DNA from: Clostridia bacterium
GTDB lineage: Bacteria; Bacillota; Clostridia; TANB77; CAG-508
Direction: 5' to 3'
Length of the DNA: 57,772 bases
NCBI GenBank assembly: GCA_017510245.1
Contig: JAFWNQ010000005.1
Coordinates: forward strand, 1-57,772
Positions 7,001 through 14,719 of the stretch are shown here, in pieces. Below the pieces are notes generated by a model that was not told the DNA's origin, searched no databases, and was given only the letters and a program-made list of their open reading frames with translations. A program made the position numbers and the translations under genes. Every line of letters starts with the position of its first letter. Position 1 is the stretch's first letter.

Positions 7001-9526
7001 TTATAGCCTTCTTGAAAATTTCTTTTCTATATCTGCTTTAGTCATTTTTATTATAGTAGGTCTTCCATGAGGACAACTAAATGGATTTTGTAGTTTAAGC
7101 AATCCTTTTATTATACTATCAACTTCTTCTTTGCTCAATGACATATTTGCTTTTACAGCAGCTTTACATGCAATTGTAGCTAAAAACTTATTTTCTAACT
7201 CCTGTTTTGCTGTTCTAGCAACAGTATCTATTTCATCCAAAGTTTCAAGGAACAACTCTTTATTGTCAAAGTCAACACAAAAATCAGGTACTCCAGTTAT
7301 TTTTATAGTATTTTCTCCAAATTCTTCAACTATAAAGCCTGTTTTTTTAAATAGCTCTTTATTGTCCCTATATATTCCCATCTCTTTACTTGTTAGACTA
7401 ATAACATCTGGTAATAGTAATAATTGAGATTCTTTTTCTTCATCACTAAAATAGTTCTCTCTAACTTTTTCATACATTATTCTCTCATGAGCTGCATGTT
7501 GGTCCATTAAGTACATCTCATCATTTATTGTTAAAATAATATATGTTTTAAAAGCTATTCCAATAAATTGATATGGTGGTATTTCTTGTTCACCTTCTTG
7601 TTCAAAAATGGAAATTTCATTATTCGCTATTTCTTGTATTGGATTATTTAGTTCATTTTCTTCCTTTTTTTCATCATATTCTTTTTTAGCAGTCTTTATA
7701 TCTCTTCCAAATAATTTTTTGTACATTTCTTCAAAAGAAAGCTTTTCTTCTGGTTCTTTATCAATACTTTTCTTACTATCTTTTGCTATAGCATTATCTT
7801 TTTCTCTTTCATCTTCTTTGTCTTCAAATAGCTCTTCTTCATCTTGTTTTTCTTCTTCGTAATCTTTTTCTATTTCTTTAGCTTCCTCATTTTCACTACT
7901 ATCTTTAGCTTTATCTAAATCCTCTATGTCCTCATTATCTTCATCTAGTTTTTTAGAATCATCTATTTCCTCATTTTCTTCCTTAACCATTCCCCTTATT
8001 TCTGGCTCTGGCATTGGTTCTAATTCTATACTATCTTCATTCTCTTCTTTTGAAGATACTTCTATTTTTTCCTCTTTTTCTAGTTTATTATCCGTATCTT
8101 GTTTTATATTGTATTGCTCATCATCTTCTTTTATTTTTTCTTCTTCAATAATGTCTTTATTAAAATCATCATTACTTTCTTTTAATTCTTTGCTTTCGCC
8201 AGCATCTATAATAGAATCTTCTTCATCTTCAATTTTTTTGTTTTTTCTCTTAGCTAACCTAGTAAACCTTCCAACCCCTTCAAGAATTTCATCTGGTGTT
8301 TTAGCACTTGTTATTTCATCTATAAATTTTTGCCTTGTTTCACTGTCTAATCCAGAAATAGTATCTTTAAACTCGTTAAAAGCTGGTTTTTCAGATGCAC
8401 TTTCCACAACTTTTGAAGATTCTGTGTTATTAGTTTTTCTAATATCCCAAGCCTTAACTCTCTCGTTGTTAGAAAGACCTTTTAAAATATCATTTGGCGT
8501 CACATCACTATAATCTTTTATAGGATCAGATATTAAATCACTCTTTAGTAGTGTTTCCTTAATAGCATGATAAACAGCCTTAAATACTTTCGAATCTTCC
8601 TGAAATCTTACTTCAAGTTTAGTTGGGTGCACATTTACATCAACTTTACTTGCATCCATATCAATATTTAAGATTAAAAATCCATGTTTTCCAATTGTAA
8701 CTAATCCTTTGAACCCTTGTTCTGCAGCACTAGTAAGAGTTTTATCTTTTACATATCTTTTATTAATAAAGAAAATTTGATTTGCTCTATTTGATCTAGA
8801 TATTATTGGCTTTCCAATAGCTCCAGTTACATGATAACCTTCATATTGATAGTCAACTGGTAATAAATTGTCATAAATCTCTCTTCCATAAATTTCATAA
8901 ATGCAATCTTCTATTTTTCCATTTCCATTTGTTTGTATTACAGTTTTTCCAGTATTAATTAACTTAATAGCAACATTTGTGTTAGCTAATGCAATTCTTG
9001 TAATTGCATCTTCTATATATCCAGACTCTGTAAAGTCCTTTTTTAAAAATTTATATCTAACAGGTGTATTAAAAAACAATTCTCTAACTGTAATTGATGT
9101 TCCCTTTTGAGCTCCCTCCTCATGCTTGTCTGTTACATCTCCACCTTCAGCCTCTATCTTATATCCAACTTCTTGTTCTTCTGTCTTAGATACAAGTTCA
9201 ATCTTGGCAATTGCTGCAATACTTGCTAAAGCCTCACCTCTAAATCCCATTGATTTTACTTCATTCAAATCTTCAGCCTTTCTAATCTTACTTGTAGCAT
9301 GCCTTTCAAATGCTATTTCCATATCATCGGGCATAATTCCTGAACCATCATCAGTAACTCTAATATATGAAATTCCTCCATTTTTTATCTCTACTGTAAC
9401 ATTTTTTGCTCCAGCATCTATTGAGTTTTCTACTAATTCTTTTACAACTGAAGCTGGTCTTTCAATAACTTCTCCAGCAGCTATTTGATTTATAGTTAAA
9501 TCATCTAATAGAACTATTTTTCCCAT
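7001..9526 (-). CDS. mutL: DNA mismatch repair protein MutL with very long linker
   Basis: MutL couples MutS mismatch recognition to strand incision. The 841-residue protein has the GHKL ATPase N-terminus (AAGEVIERPASVVKELVENSIDAGA, DDGSGI, GFRGEAL, with HPTKLEVRF near residue 310). The C-terminal domain starts near residue 650, with the endonuclease motif DQHAAHERIMYE (675-686) and CPHGRP (818-823), so it should be a metal-dependent nicking MutL. Typical relatives have about 600-650 residues. Here the linker is about 300 residues (345-649), extremely rich in Glu, Asp, Lys and Ser, and presumably disordered. GGAG precedes the ATG. mutS is not in the window. Confidence 0.96.
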   Translation of the reverse strand: MGKIVLLDDLTINQIAAGEVIERPASVVKELVENSIDAGAKNVTVEIKNGGISYIRVTDDGSGIMPDDMEIAFERHATSKIRKAEDLNEVKSMGFRGEALASIAAIAKIELVSKTEEQEVGYKIEAEGGDVTDKHEEGAQKGTSITVRELFFNTPVRYKFLKKDFTESGYIEDAITRIALANTNVAIKLINTGKTVIQTNGNGKIEDCIYEIYGREIYDNLLPVDYQYEGYHVTGAIGKPIISRSNRANQIFFINKRYVKDKTLTSAAEQGFKGLVTIGKHGFLILNIDMDASKVDVNVHPTKLEVRFQEDSKVFKAVYHAIKETLLKSDLISDPIKDYSDVTPNDILKGLSNNERVKAWDIRKTNNTESSKVVESASEKPAFNEFKDTISGLDSETRQKFIDEITSAKTPDEILEGVGRFTRLAKRKNKKIEDEEDSIIDAGESKELKESNDDFNKDIIEEEKIKEDDEQYNIKQDTDNKLEKEEKIEVSSKEENEDSIELEPMPEPEIRGMVKEENEEIDDSKKLDEDNEDIEDLDKAKDSSENEEAKEIEKDYEEEKQDEEELFEDKEDEREKDNAIAKDSKKSIDKEPEEKLSFEEMYKKLFGRDIKTAKKEYDEKKEENELNNPIQEIANNEISIFEQEGEQEIPPYQFIGIAFKTYIILTINDEMYLMDQHAAHERIMYEKVRENYFSDEEKESQLLLLPDVISLTSKEMGIYRDNKELFKKTGFIVEEFGENTIKITGVPDFCVDFDNKELFLETLDEIDTVARTAKQELENKFLATIACKAAVKANMSLSKEEVDSIIKGLLKLQNPFSCPHGRPTIIKMTKADIEKKFSRRL

Positions 9527-9566
9527 TTGTAAACTCCATTTCTTTAATACATTTTTATTCGATTGA

Positions 9567-9595
9567 ATTATATCATTTAAGCATTTTTTTGTACA
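9567..9595 (-). promoter_or_regulatory. mutL operon promoter
   Basis: Minus strand TGTACA (9590-9595), 17 bases, TATAAT (9567-9572), about 40 bases before the mutL start. The -35 box lies in one arm of a 14-base inverted repeat. Confidence 0.55.
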
Positions 9596-9626
9596 GTAAT
9601 TTCAATAAAAAAACTGTACAAAAAAA
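9584..9626. promoter_or_regulatory. Perfect 14-base inverted repeat at mutL promoter
   Basis: Arms TTTTTTTGTACAGT (9584-9597) and ACTGTACAAAAAAA (9613-9626) with a 15-base spacer. It covers the mutL -35 box and abuts the spoVG terminator. It could be a second hairpin of that terminator or an operator with TGTACAGT half-sites. Confidence 0.55.
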
Positions 9627-9650
9627 GAATGCTTTATAAGCATTCTTTTT
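9622..9650. terminator. spoVG terminator
   Basis: Hairpin with perfect 11-base arms AAAAAGAATGC/GCATTCTTTTT and a seven-base loop, beginning nine bases after the spoVG stop codon. A-tracts on the left side give U-rich RNA on the minus strand. Confidence 0.85.
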
Positions 9651-9658
9651 ATTTTTAA

Positions 9659-9964
9659 TTATTCTTCTGATTCTGAAGATTCTTCTTCCTCTTTGTCTTC
9701 AGGCTCTGGTGTATTATTGTATACTTCTAATATAGCGTTTTGGATTTTTTCTCTAGTAGCAGGATTGATTGGATGTGCAATATCTTTGTGCTCTCCTGTA
9801 CTCTTAATCTTCTTGCTAGGCATAGCAATAAATAATACTCCTTCAGGATTTTCGATAACTTTGATTTCATGTACAACGAACTCGTTATCGAATGTTACAG
9901 AAGCAACAGCTTTTAATCTGTTCTCTGTTTTTACTTTTCTTAATCTTACATCTGTGATTTCCAT
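9659..9964 (-). CDS. spoVG: SpoVG RNA/DNA-binding regulator
   Basis: SpoVG is a small nucleic-acid-binding regulator. In Bacillus it affects asymmetric division and sporulation, and in other Firmicutes virulence and capsule. The 101-residue protein begins [11 protein letters not shown] and carries the conserved [21 protein letters not shown] and [14 protein letters not shown] segments, followed by a variable acidic tail ([15 protein letters not shown]) as is usual. GGAAGGAG precedes the ATG by nine bases. It is a single-gene unit with its own terminator and a candidate sigma-H promoter. Its left neighbour is mutL rather than the glmU/prs genes found in Bacillus. Confidence 0.97.
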   Translation of the reverse strand: MEITDVRLRKVKTENRLKAVASVTFDNEFVVHEIKVIENPEGVLFIAMPSKKIKSTGEHKDIAHPINPATREKIQNAILEVYNNTPEPEDKEEEESSESEE

Positions 9965-10023
9965 AAATAGGTTCTCCTTCCAAAGTTTTAATTATTCATA
10001 CATAAATTATGTACTATCCTATT

Positions 10024-10048
10024 ATTCGCAATTTATCTCTTTTTTCCT
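10024..10048 (-). promoter_or_regulatory. Candidate sigma-H promoter of spoVG
   Basis: Minus strand AGGAAAA (10042-10048), 14 bases, GAAT (10024-10027). This matches the sigma-H pattern AGGAnnT-N14-GAAT that I recall from Bacillus subtilis spoVG, in both boxes and spacing. Transcription would begin about 50 bases before the spoVG start. Confidence 0.55.
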
Positions 10049-10099
10049 TCTTATTTTTACAAAAAAATTTATTTTTTTTATTTTAATTCACTTCCTATC

Positions 10100-10128
10100 T
10101 TGTTTTTTTTGCCGTAATGTATTATAAT
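10100..10128 (+). promoter_or_regulatory. Possible murC promoter
   Basis: TTGTTT (10100-10105), 17 bases, TATAAT (10123-10128) on the plus strand. The leader to murC would be about 110 bases. No recognisable riboswitch was seen in it. Confidence 0.4.
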
Positions 10129-10246
10129 ATCCTTGCATATAATGTATTAATTGTTAACTTTCATATTATAAAATTTTTTTATTTATTATAACTATGAATA
10201 TAACATAATTAATTAAGCAATAAAACTATATAAGGAGATGAAAGCT

Positions 10247-11629
10247 TTGGTTAATATTGATAATTTAAGAAAATACAATAGAATACATATGATAGGCATT
10301 GGTGGAACTAGTATGAGTGGAATTGCTAGTATCCTAAAAAAATGGGGATTTTATGTTGATGGTTCAGATACTAGCTCGTCACATATAACAGATAGATTAA
10401 TGGAAGAAGGTATTCCAGTTACAATTGGACATGACACTGATGCTGTTAATAAAGCCGACCTTGTCGTTTATTCTGCAGCAATAAAAGAAACTGATGTTGA
10501 ATTAATTAGAGCTAATGAATTAGGAATACCTGCTGTTGAAAGAAAAATCATTCTTGGTGAAATAACACAAGCTTTTAGAAATACTATATGTATTTCAGGT
10601 ACACATGGCAAGACAACCACAACATCTATGGTTTCAATGTGCTTTTTAGAAGCTAATCTTGATCCAACTATTCAAGTTGGAGCAGAACTTAATGCTATTA
10701 ATGGAAATGACAGAGTTGGTAATAGTGATTACTTTGTTTTAGAATCATGCGAATATTCAGAAAGTTTTTTAAGTTTTCATCCAAAAGCTGAAATTATTTT
10801 AAACGTTGACAATGACCATTTAGATTATTACAAAAGTATCGATAATATTAAAGAAGCATTTATAAAATACATAAAACTACTTCCTGATGATGGTGTCTTA
10901 GTATATAATTCAGATGATCCAAATTGTAGTAACTTTTTTAAGCATACAAAAGCAAAAAGTTTAACATTTGGAATAGATTCTTCAAATGCAAATTATGTAG
11001 CCAAAAATATTACATTTGACAAGAATGGTTTTGCTTCATTTGATGTATACCATAATAATGTTTTTTATAAATCTTTTAAATTATCAGTACCAGGTAAACA
11101 CAATGTTTATAATGCACTAGCTTGTATTGCATTGTGTGATGAATTTGGAATAGATAAATCAGATATAAAATCTGCACTTCAAAAATATACTGGAGCTAGC
11201 AGAAGATTTGAATATTTAGGAGAAATAAATGGTGCAAAAGTTTTTGATGACTATGGACACCATCCTACAGAAATAACAGCTGTAGCTAATGCAATGAAAA
11301 AGAAAAAATACAATCATTCTTGGGTAATATTTCAGCCTCATACATACAGTCGCACAAAATCGTTACTTAATGATTTTGCCAAATGTCTAACTAATTTTGA
11401 TAATATAATTGTAACAGATATTTATGCTGCTCGCGAAGTTAATACTTATGGTATTAGTTCAAAGCAAATAGTAGACAAGATTGAAAGATCAGGCAGAAGG
11501 GCTTACTATATTTCAGATTTTGATGATATTATTGAATTTGTTAAGCGTAATGCAAAGCCAGATGATATCATTATCACTCAAGGAGCTGGAACAATTACTA
11601 ATCTAGGTCATGATTTAGTGAAAAAATAA
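10247..11629 (+). CDS. murC: UDP-N-acetylmuramate--L-alanine ligase MurC
   Basis: MurC adds L-alanine to UDP-N-acetylmuramic acid, the first peptide step of cell wall precursor synthesis in the cytoplasm. About 460 residues with the N-terminal Rossmann motif HMIGIGGTSMSGIA, the ATP-binding loop SGTHGKTTT, NVDNDHLDYY, and the C-terminal DDYGHHPTEI and QPHTYSRT motifs. An in-frame ATG at 10238 directly abuts AAGGAG (10232-10237), which leaves no spacing. The TTG at 10247 is nine bases from that site and gives the usual short N-terminus, so I chose it. It is one of only three plus-strand genes here and ends in a strong terminator. Confidence 0.95.
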   Translation: MVNIDNLRKYNRIHMIGIGGTSMSGIASILKKWGFYVDGSDTSSSHITDRLMEEGIPVTIGHDTDAVNKADLVVYSAAIKETDVELIRANELGIPAVERKIILGEITQAFRNTICISGTHGKTTTTSMVSMCFLEANLDPTIQVGAELNAINGNDRVGNSDYFVLESCEYSESFLSFHPKAEIILNVDNDHLDYYKSIDNIKEAFIKYIKLLPDDGVLVYNSDDPNCSNFFKHTKAKSLTFGIDSSNANYVAKNITFDKNGFASFDVYHNNVFYKSFKLSVPGKHNVYNALACIALCDEFGIDKSDIKSALQKYTGASRRFEYLGEINGAKVFDDYGHHPTEITAVANAMKKKKYNHSWVIFQPHTYSRTKSLLNDFAKCLTNFDNIIVTDIYAAREVNTYGISSKQIVDKIERSGRRAYYISDFDDIIEFVKRNAKPDDIIITQGAGTITNLGHDLVKK

Positions 11630-11640
11630 AACGCTTTAAT

Positions 11641-11681
11641 AAAAAAACGATTCTAAATTAATTGAATTTAGAATCGTTTTT
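11641..11681. terminator. Bidirectional terminator between murC and transglutaminase gene
   Basis: A perfect 18-base inverted repeat (arms AAAAAACGATTCTAAATT and complement) with a five-base loop between convergent genes. A- and T-tracts on both sides allow termination in either direction. Confidence 0.9.
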
Positions 11682-11683
11682 TA

Positions 11684-12820
11684 TTATTTTTTATAATCTG
11701 TTGTACTTATCTGAGGATATTTAAAACTTTGACCAGTTCCCGACACATCCCCATCTTCTTTATGTCCTGCAAAAAAACTATTTGATCCTACAAGAAAATA
11801 TCTATGTTTAGTTTGCTCAGATAGTTTTCCATTTCCTATAACTATTGGGTCATCCCAAGTTGCATCAACAGCATACCAATTATTATCCTCCATAAGCACA
11901 TAATCCCATGCGTGAAATTCAGTATGTCCATCATCACTTTGTCCATCACCACATACAACAACACATGGTATACCTATTTTGTCTAATATATATTTAAAAG
12001 CTTTTGCATATCCCTCACATACTGCTTTGTTCTTAACAAGCATACCATAGATATCTGAATTGTTTATATCTTCATCTCTGTCATAATCGGCATTTTCTAT
12101 TAAATAATCATGTATAAATTTTACCTTATCATATCTTGAAGTATAATTACTTGTCATTGAAATAATTGAATTTGCAACTCCTTCAACCTGATTAATTGCA
12201 TTCTGAACTTGTTCTTCTGTTGACCAACAATTTAAATAATAACTTCTACCATCTTGAGGTTGTAAGTAAAACTCATATTTAGTAGGTCCTAAAAAAGATG
12301 AACTACTAGAAGTAACTAATGATACTTTTTGAGTATCAACATAAAATACTTCAGGTCTATCCATTGAAAAAGCATCCCAGCATGATTGAAAATCAGCATC
12401 AGACTCATCTGTACTAGAACCTATTGCTATTCTTTCATTTCCCCTCTTAAAAGAATCTACATTATTTATTATTTGTGTGTACATTGCTTTTTCTTTATCT
12501 CCAAGTTGATTATAAAAATAATGGGTATACTGATTATTGTCCGGACTAGGAGTAGGTGTCTGATTCTCATTTGGTGAACCTGGATGTGGATCTAATATAC
12601 TATTTGATAAAGTAATATTTTGAGTTGGTTGACTAGGTTGCTCTGTATTTTGATTAGTTGATATTCCAGGTATATAATTAGTTATCACATTATTTGTAAT
12701 AGATACTTTTTTTGTATCATCAACTGTAATTAAAAAATATATAATAATAAGTGCAATAATAATTAAAATAATTAGTATTGTATTTACTATACTTACTCCA
12801 TGCTCTCTTTTATGGTTCAT
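11684..12820 (-). CDS. Membrane-anchored transglutaminase-like protein
   Basis: 378 residues: one membrane helix (about 9-29), a Pro/Thr/Asn-rich stalk (about 45-95) and a C-terminal transglutaminase-like (papain-fold) domain. The triad is visible as Cys268 in AVCEGYAKAF, His303 in EFHAWDYV and Asp319 in YAVDATWDDP, with the usual order and spacing. Bacterial members act as peptidases, cross-linkers or peptide ligases at the cell surface; which applies here is unknown. AAAGGA lies just before the ATG, and a perfect consensus promoter precedes it, so the gene is probably transcribed alone. The extracellular location is inferred from the N-terminal anchor. Confidence 0.85.
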   Translation of the reverse strand: MNHKREHGVSIVNTILIILIIIALIIIYFLITVDDTKKVSITNNVITNYIPGISTNQNTEQPSQPTQNITLSNSILDPHPGSPNENQTPTPSPDNNQYTHYFYNQLGDKEKAMYTQIINNVDSFKRGNERIAIGSSTDESDADFQSCWDAFSMDRPEVFYVDTQKVSLVTSSSSSFLGPTKYEFYLQPQDGRSYYLNCWSTEEQVQNAINQVEGVANSIISMTSNYTSRYDKVKFIHDYLIENADYDRDEDINNSDIYGMLVKNKAVCEGYAKAFKYILDKIGIPCVVVCGDGQSDDGHTEFHAWDYVLMEDNNWYAVDATWDDPIVIGNGKLSEQTKHRYFLVGSNSFFAGHKEDGDVSGTGQSFKYPQISTTDYKK

Positions 12821-12851
12821 CTATATTATCCTTTCTTGAATAATTACTAAT

Positions 12852-12880
12852 ATTATACAGAAAAAACTTTTTTGTGTCAA
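12852..12880 (-). promoter_or_regulatory. Consensus promoter of transglutaminase gene
   Basis: Minus strand TTGACA (12875-12880), exactly 17 bases, TATAAT (12852-12857), a perfect sigma-A match about 30 bases upstream of the start codon. Confidence 0.85.
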
Positions 12881-12909
12881 TTATTAATCATAATAAAAAA
12901 CTTTTAGTA

Positions 12910-12963
12910 AAATGAGGACAGTTTGGAATTCCTGATTCTTGGAAACTCCGAACTGTCCACATT
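12910..12963. repeat. GGACAGTT hairpin repeat, copy 1
   Basis: Imperfect inverted repeat of about 22 bases per arm with an eight-base loop, downstream of spoIVB. It shares the core AATG(A/G)-GGACAGTT-GGAATT with the hairpin at 24825-24881. It may terminate spoIVB transcription. The relatedness of two copies points to a dispersed intergenic repeat. Confidence 0.7.
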
Positions 12964-12987
12964 ACCCGACCATTTCACTTTTCAAGA

Positions 12988-14025
12988 TTAAAACATCATA
13001 TCAGAAAATATTGCATAACCTTGTGTTGGATCATTCAATAAAACATTTGTAATTGCACCAATTAGTTTACCATTTTGAATTATTGGAGTCCCACTCATTC
13101 CTGGAATTATTCCTCCAGTTTTTTCAATTAAATTATTATCACTAACTTTTATTAGCATACTTTTATTATCCTTATAATTATTCTTATAGATTTTTTTAAT
13201 TTCAACTTCAAATTCGTTAATTTCATCATTTTTCAATTGGCACATAATAGTAGCTTTTCCAATTTTAATTTCACTTCTAGAAGCAACTTCAACTTCATTT
13301 AGCAATACCTTATTCAAATAATTATTATTCGTAGCATAACCGTATACTCCTATATTAGTATTTTTTTCTACAATTCCAATTTCTTCACCTTCATCAATAG
13401 TGCATCTAATTTCTCCAGGTTTGTTTTTTTCTCCTCTTACAATAGTAATGATTTTAGAGGTAACTAATTCTCCATTTGAAATATTTAATAAATTTCCAGT
13501 ATCAACATCTTCTATACCATGTCCTAAAGCTGCAAATCTATTAGTTTCCCTATCATAGAAAGTAATTGTTCCAACTCCAGCTGCAGCATCCCTGACCCAA
13601 ATTCCTAACATATAATTTCCTTCTATAGACTTAACAGGTTTAATTGTTGTATATATTTCTTCATTATCTCTTTCATATTTTATAGATATTTCATTTCCAT
13701 TTGAATTATTTACAATACTAATTAACTCACTCACATTATTAAGTTCTATACCATTAATTGACTTAATAATATCTCCTTCTTTTATACCAGTATTCTCATA
13801 TGGCATAGCATACATTCCATCATTTAATTCAATTTTAGACATACCAATAACTAGCACTCCATTAGTATATAGCTTTAACCCAGCAACTCTTCCAATAGGG
13901 TTCACTCTTTTAGATATTGTGTTATTAGCTATAATTGTTTCTTTACTTGAAATGTATTTAAATGACCAAATATAATTTAAAAGAAATACTATAATTAAAA
14001 CTATCGTTAATTTTTTATTTTTCAT
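12988..14025 (-). CDS. spoIVB: SpoIVB-type serine peptidase (S55)
   Basis: SpoIVB is secreted from the forespore and cleaves SpoIVFA, so that SpoIVFB can process pro-sigma-K. About 345 residues: N-terminal membrane helix/signal, a PDZ domain (about 65-135 of the longer reading) and an S55 peptidase domain. Catalytic residues are visible as His in RFAALGHGIED, Asp in VSDNNLIEKTGG and Ser in GMSGTP (usually GMSGSP). The C-terminus VLLNDPTQGYAIF is diagnostic. ATG 14025 is preferred because AAAGG lies seven bases before it, whereas the ATG at 14040 has no such site. In most spore formers recN-spoIVB-spo0A are contiguous; here both neighbours differ. It supports a spore-forming organism. Confidence 0.93.
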   Translation of the reverse strand: MKNKKLTIVLIIVFLLNYIWSFKYISSKETIIANNTISKRVNPIGRVAGLKLYTNGVLVIGMSKIELNDGMYAMPYENTGIKEGDIIKSINGIELNNVSELISIVNNSNGNEISIKYERDNEEIYTTIKPVKSIEGNYMLGIWVRDAAAGVGTITFYDRETNRFAALGHGIEDVDTGNLLNISNGELVTSKIITIVRGEKNKPGEIRCTIDEGEEIGIVEKNTNIGVYGYATNNNYLNKVLLNEVEVASRSEIKIGKATIMCQLKNDEINEFEVEIKKIYKNNYKDNKSMLIKVSDNNLIEKTGGIIPGMSGTPIIQNGKLIGAITNVLLNDPTQGYAIFSDMMF

Positions 14026-14043
14026 TAAAAAACCTTTCATACA

Positions 14044-14080
14044 TAAAAAAAGATTATGATATATATCATAACCCTTTTTT
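14044..14080. terminator. Terminator of the Tad-like operon
   Basis: Inverted repeat GATTATGATAT/ATATCATAACC (one G-T pair on the RNA) with an A-tract on the left giving U-rich RNA on the minus strand. It starts about 20 bases after the last gene of the operon and precedes spoIVB. Confidence 0.8.
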
Positions 14081-14101
14081 ATTCAATTATAACTATTCAA
14101 T

Positions 14102-14623
14102 TTATTTAGCATTTACATTAACTATTCCAGAGTGTTGAGCAGCTATATTATATGTATCATTTCCTGTAACTTGGTAGAAGAAGTTTTTCAAAATTTGTGA
14201 AATTGTTTTGTTAGTATTTTTAACAGTAACAGACACAATATCTCCTTCTTTTAAATTATAAGTTCCAGTTCTTCCAAGTTCTTCTTCAATTTGAGAACCA
14301 TATACTTTAATATAGTTGTTTTCACCAACCTTAGTTGATGCTGCTTCAGTAGTTTTCTTTTTAGAACTTTCATCTAATTCACTAACACCTAATTCAACAT
14401 TAAATGAGTTACCTGTTTCAGCAATCTTAGAAACAAATGAATTATATTTGTCCTCAGTTATTTTACCAGTAGACCTTATATTATCAACAAATTCGGTTGT
14501 TGCAGTTTGAACTGCTTGCTGTGAAATATCATCTGTTCTATCAGCAGTTGACATTAATGGAAATATAAACATTAAAATTGCTGCTAAAAATATCGCAACT
14601 ATAGACATTACTGTATCATTCAT
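14102..14623 (-). CDS. Tad-like operon: N-anchored small protein with hydrophobic N-terminus
   Basis: 173 residues. It begins MNDTVMSIVAIFLAAILMFIF, a single hydrophobic helix (about residues 5-24) with almost no leader, followed by a helical segment (ISQQAVQTATTEFVDNIRSTG) and a mainly beta C-terminal part. This is the general plan of pilin-like or TadE-like proteins, with a long N-terminal helix and an exported soluble domain. It lacks the shared FExYxG motif of its neighbours. It is the last gene of the operon, 96 bases after the previous one and just before the terminator. I do not recognise a characterised family. A minor pilin or assembly partner is the most likely role. Confidence 0.6.
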   Translation of the reverse strand: MNDTVMSIVAIFLAAILMFIFPLMSTADRTDDISQQAVQTATTEFVDNIRSTGKITEDKYNSFVSKIAETGNSFNVELGVSELDESSKKKTTEAASTKVGENNYIKVYGSQIEEELGRTGTYNLKEGDIVSVTVKNTNKTISQILKNFFYQVTGNDTYNIAAQHSGIVNVNAK

Positions 14624-14719
14624 AATTATATACCTTTCCTTTCAAAATACTTCAATCAAATATGCTATAAATATTATAACATATTTTATCGAAAAATAAA
14701 AGATATTTTTAAAAATAAT

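Noticed and set aside
7926..8513. Long plus-strand Ser-rich open frame antisense to mutL
   Set aside because: It is the complement of the acidic Glu/Asp/Lys linker of MutL, whose codons read as Ser/Phe/Leu on the other strand. No ribosome binding site or promoter supports it.
10129..10246. Riboswitch in the murC leader
   Set aside because: The leader is AT-rich with no conserved riboswitch core or terminator hairpin.
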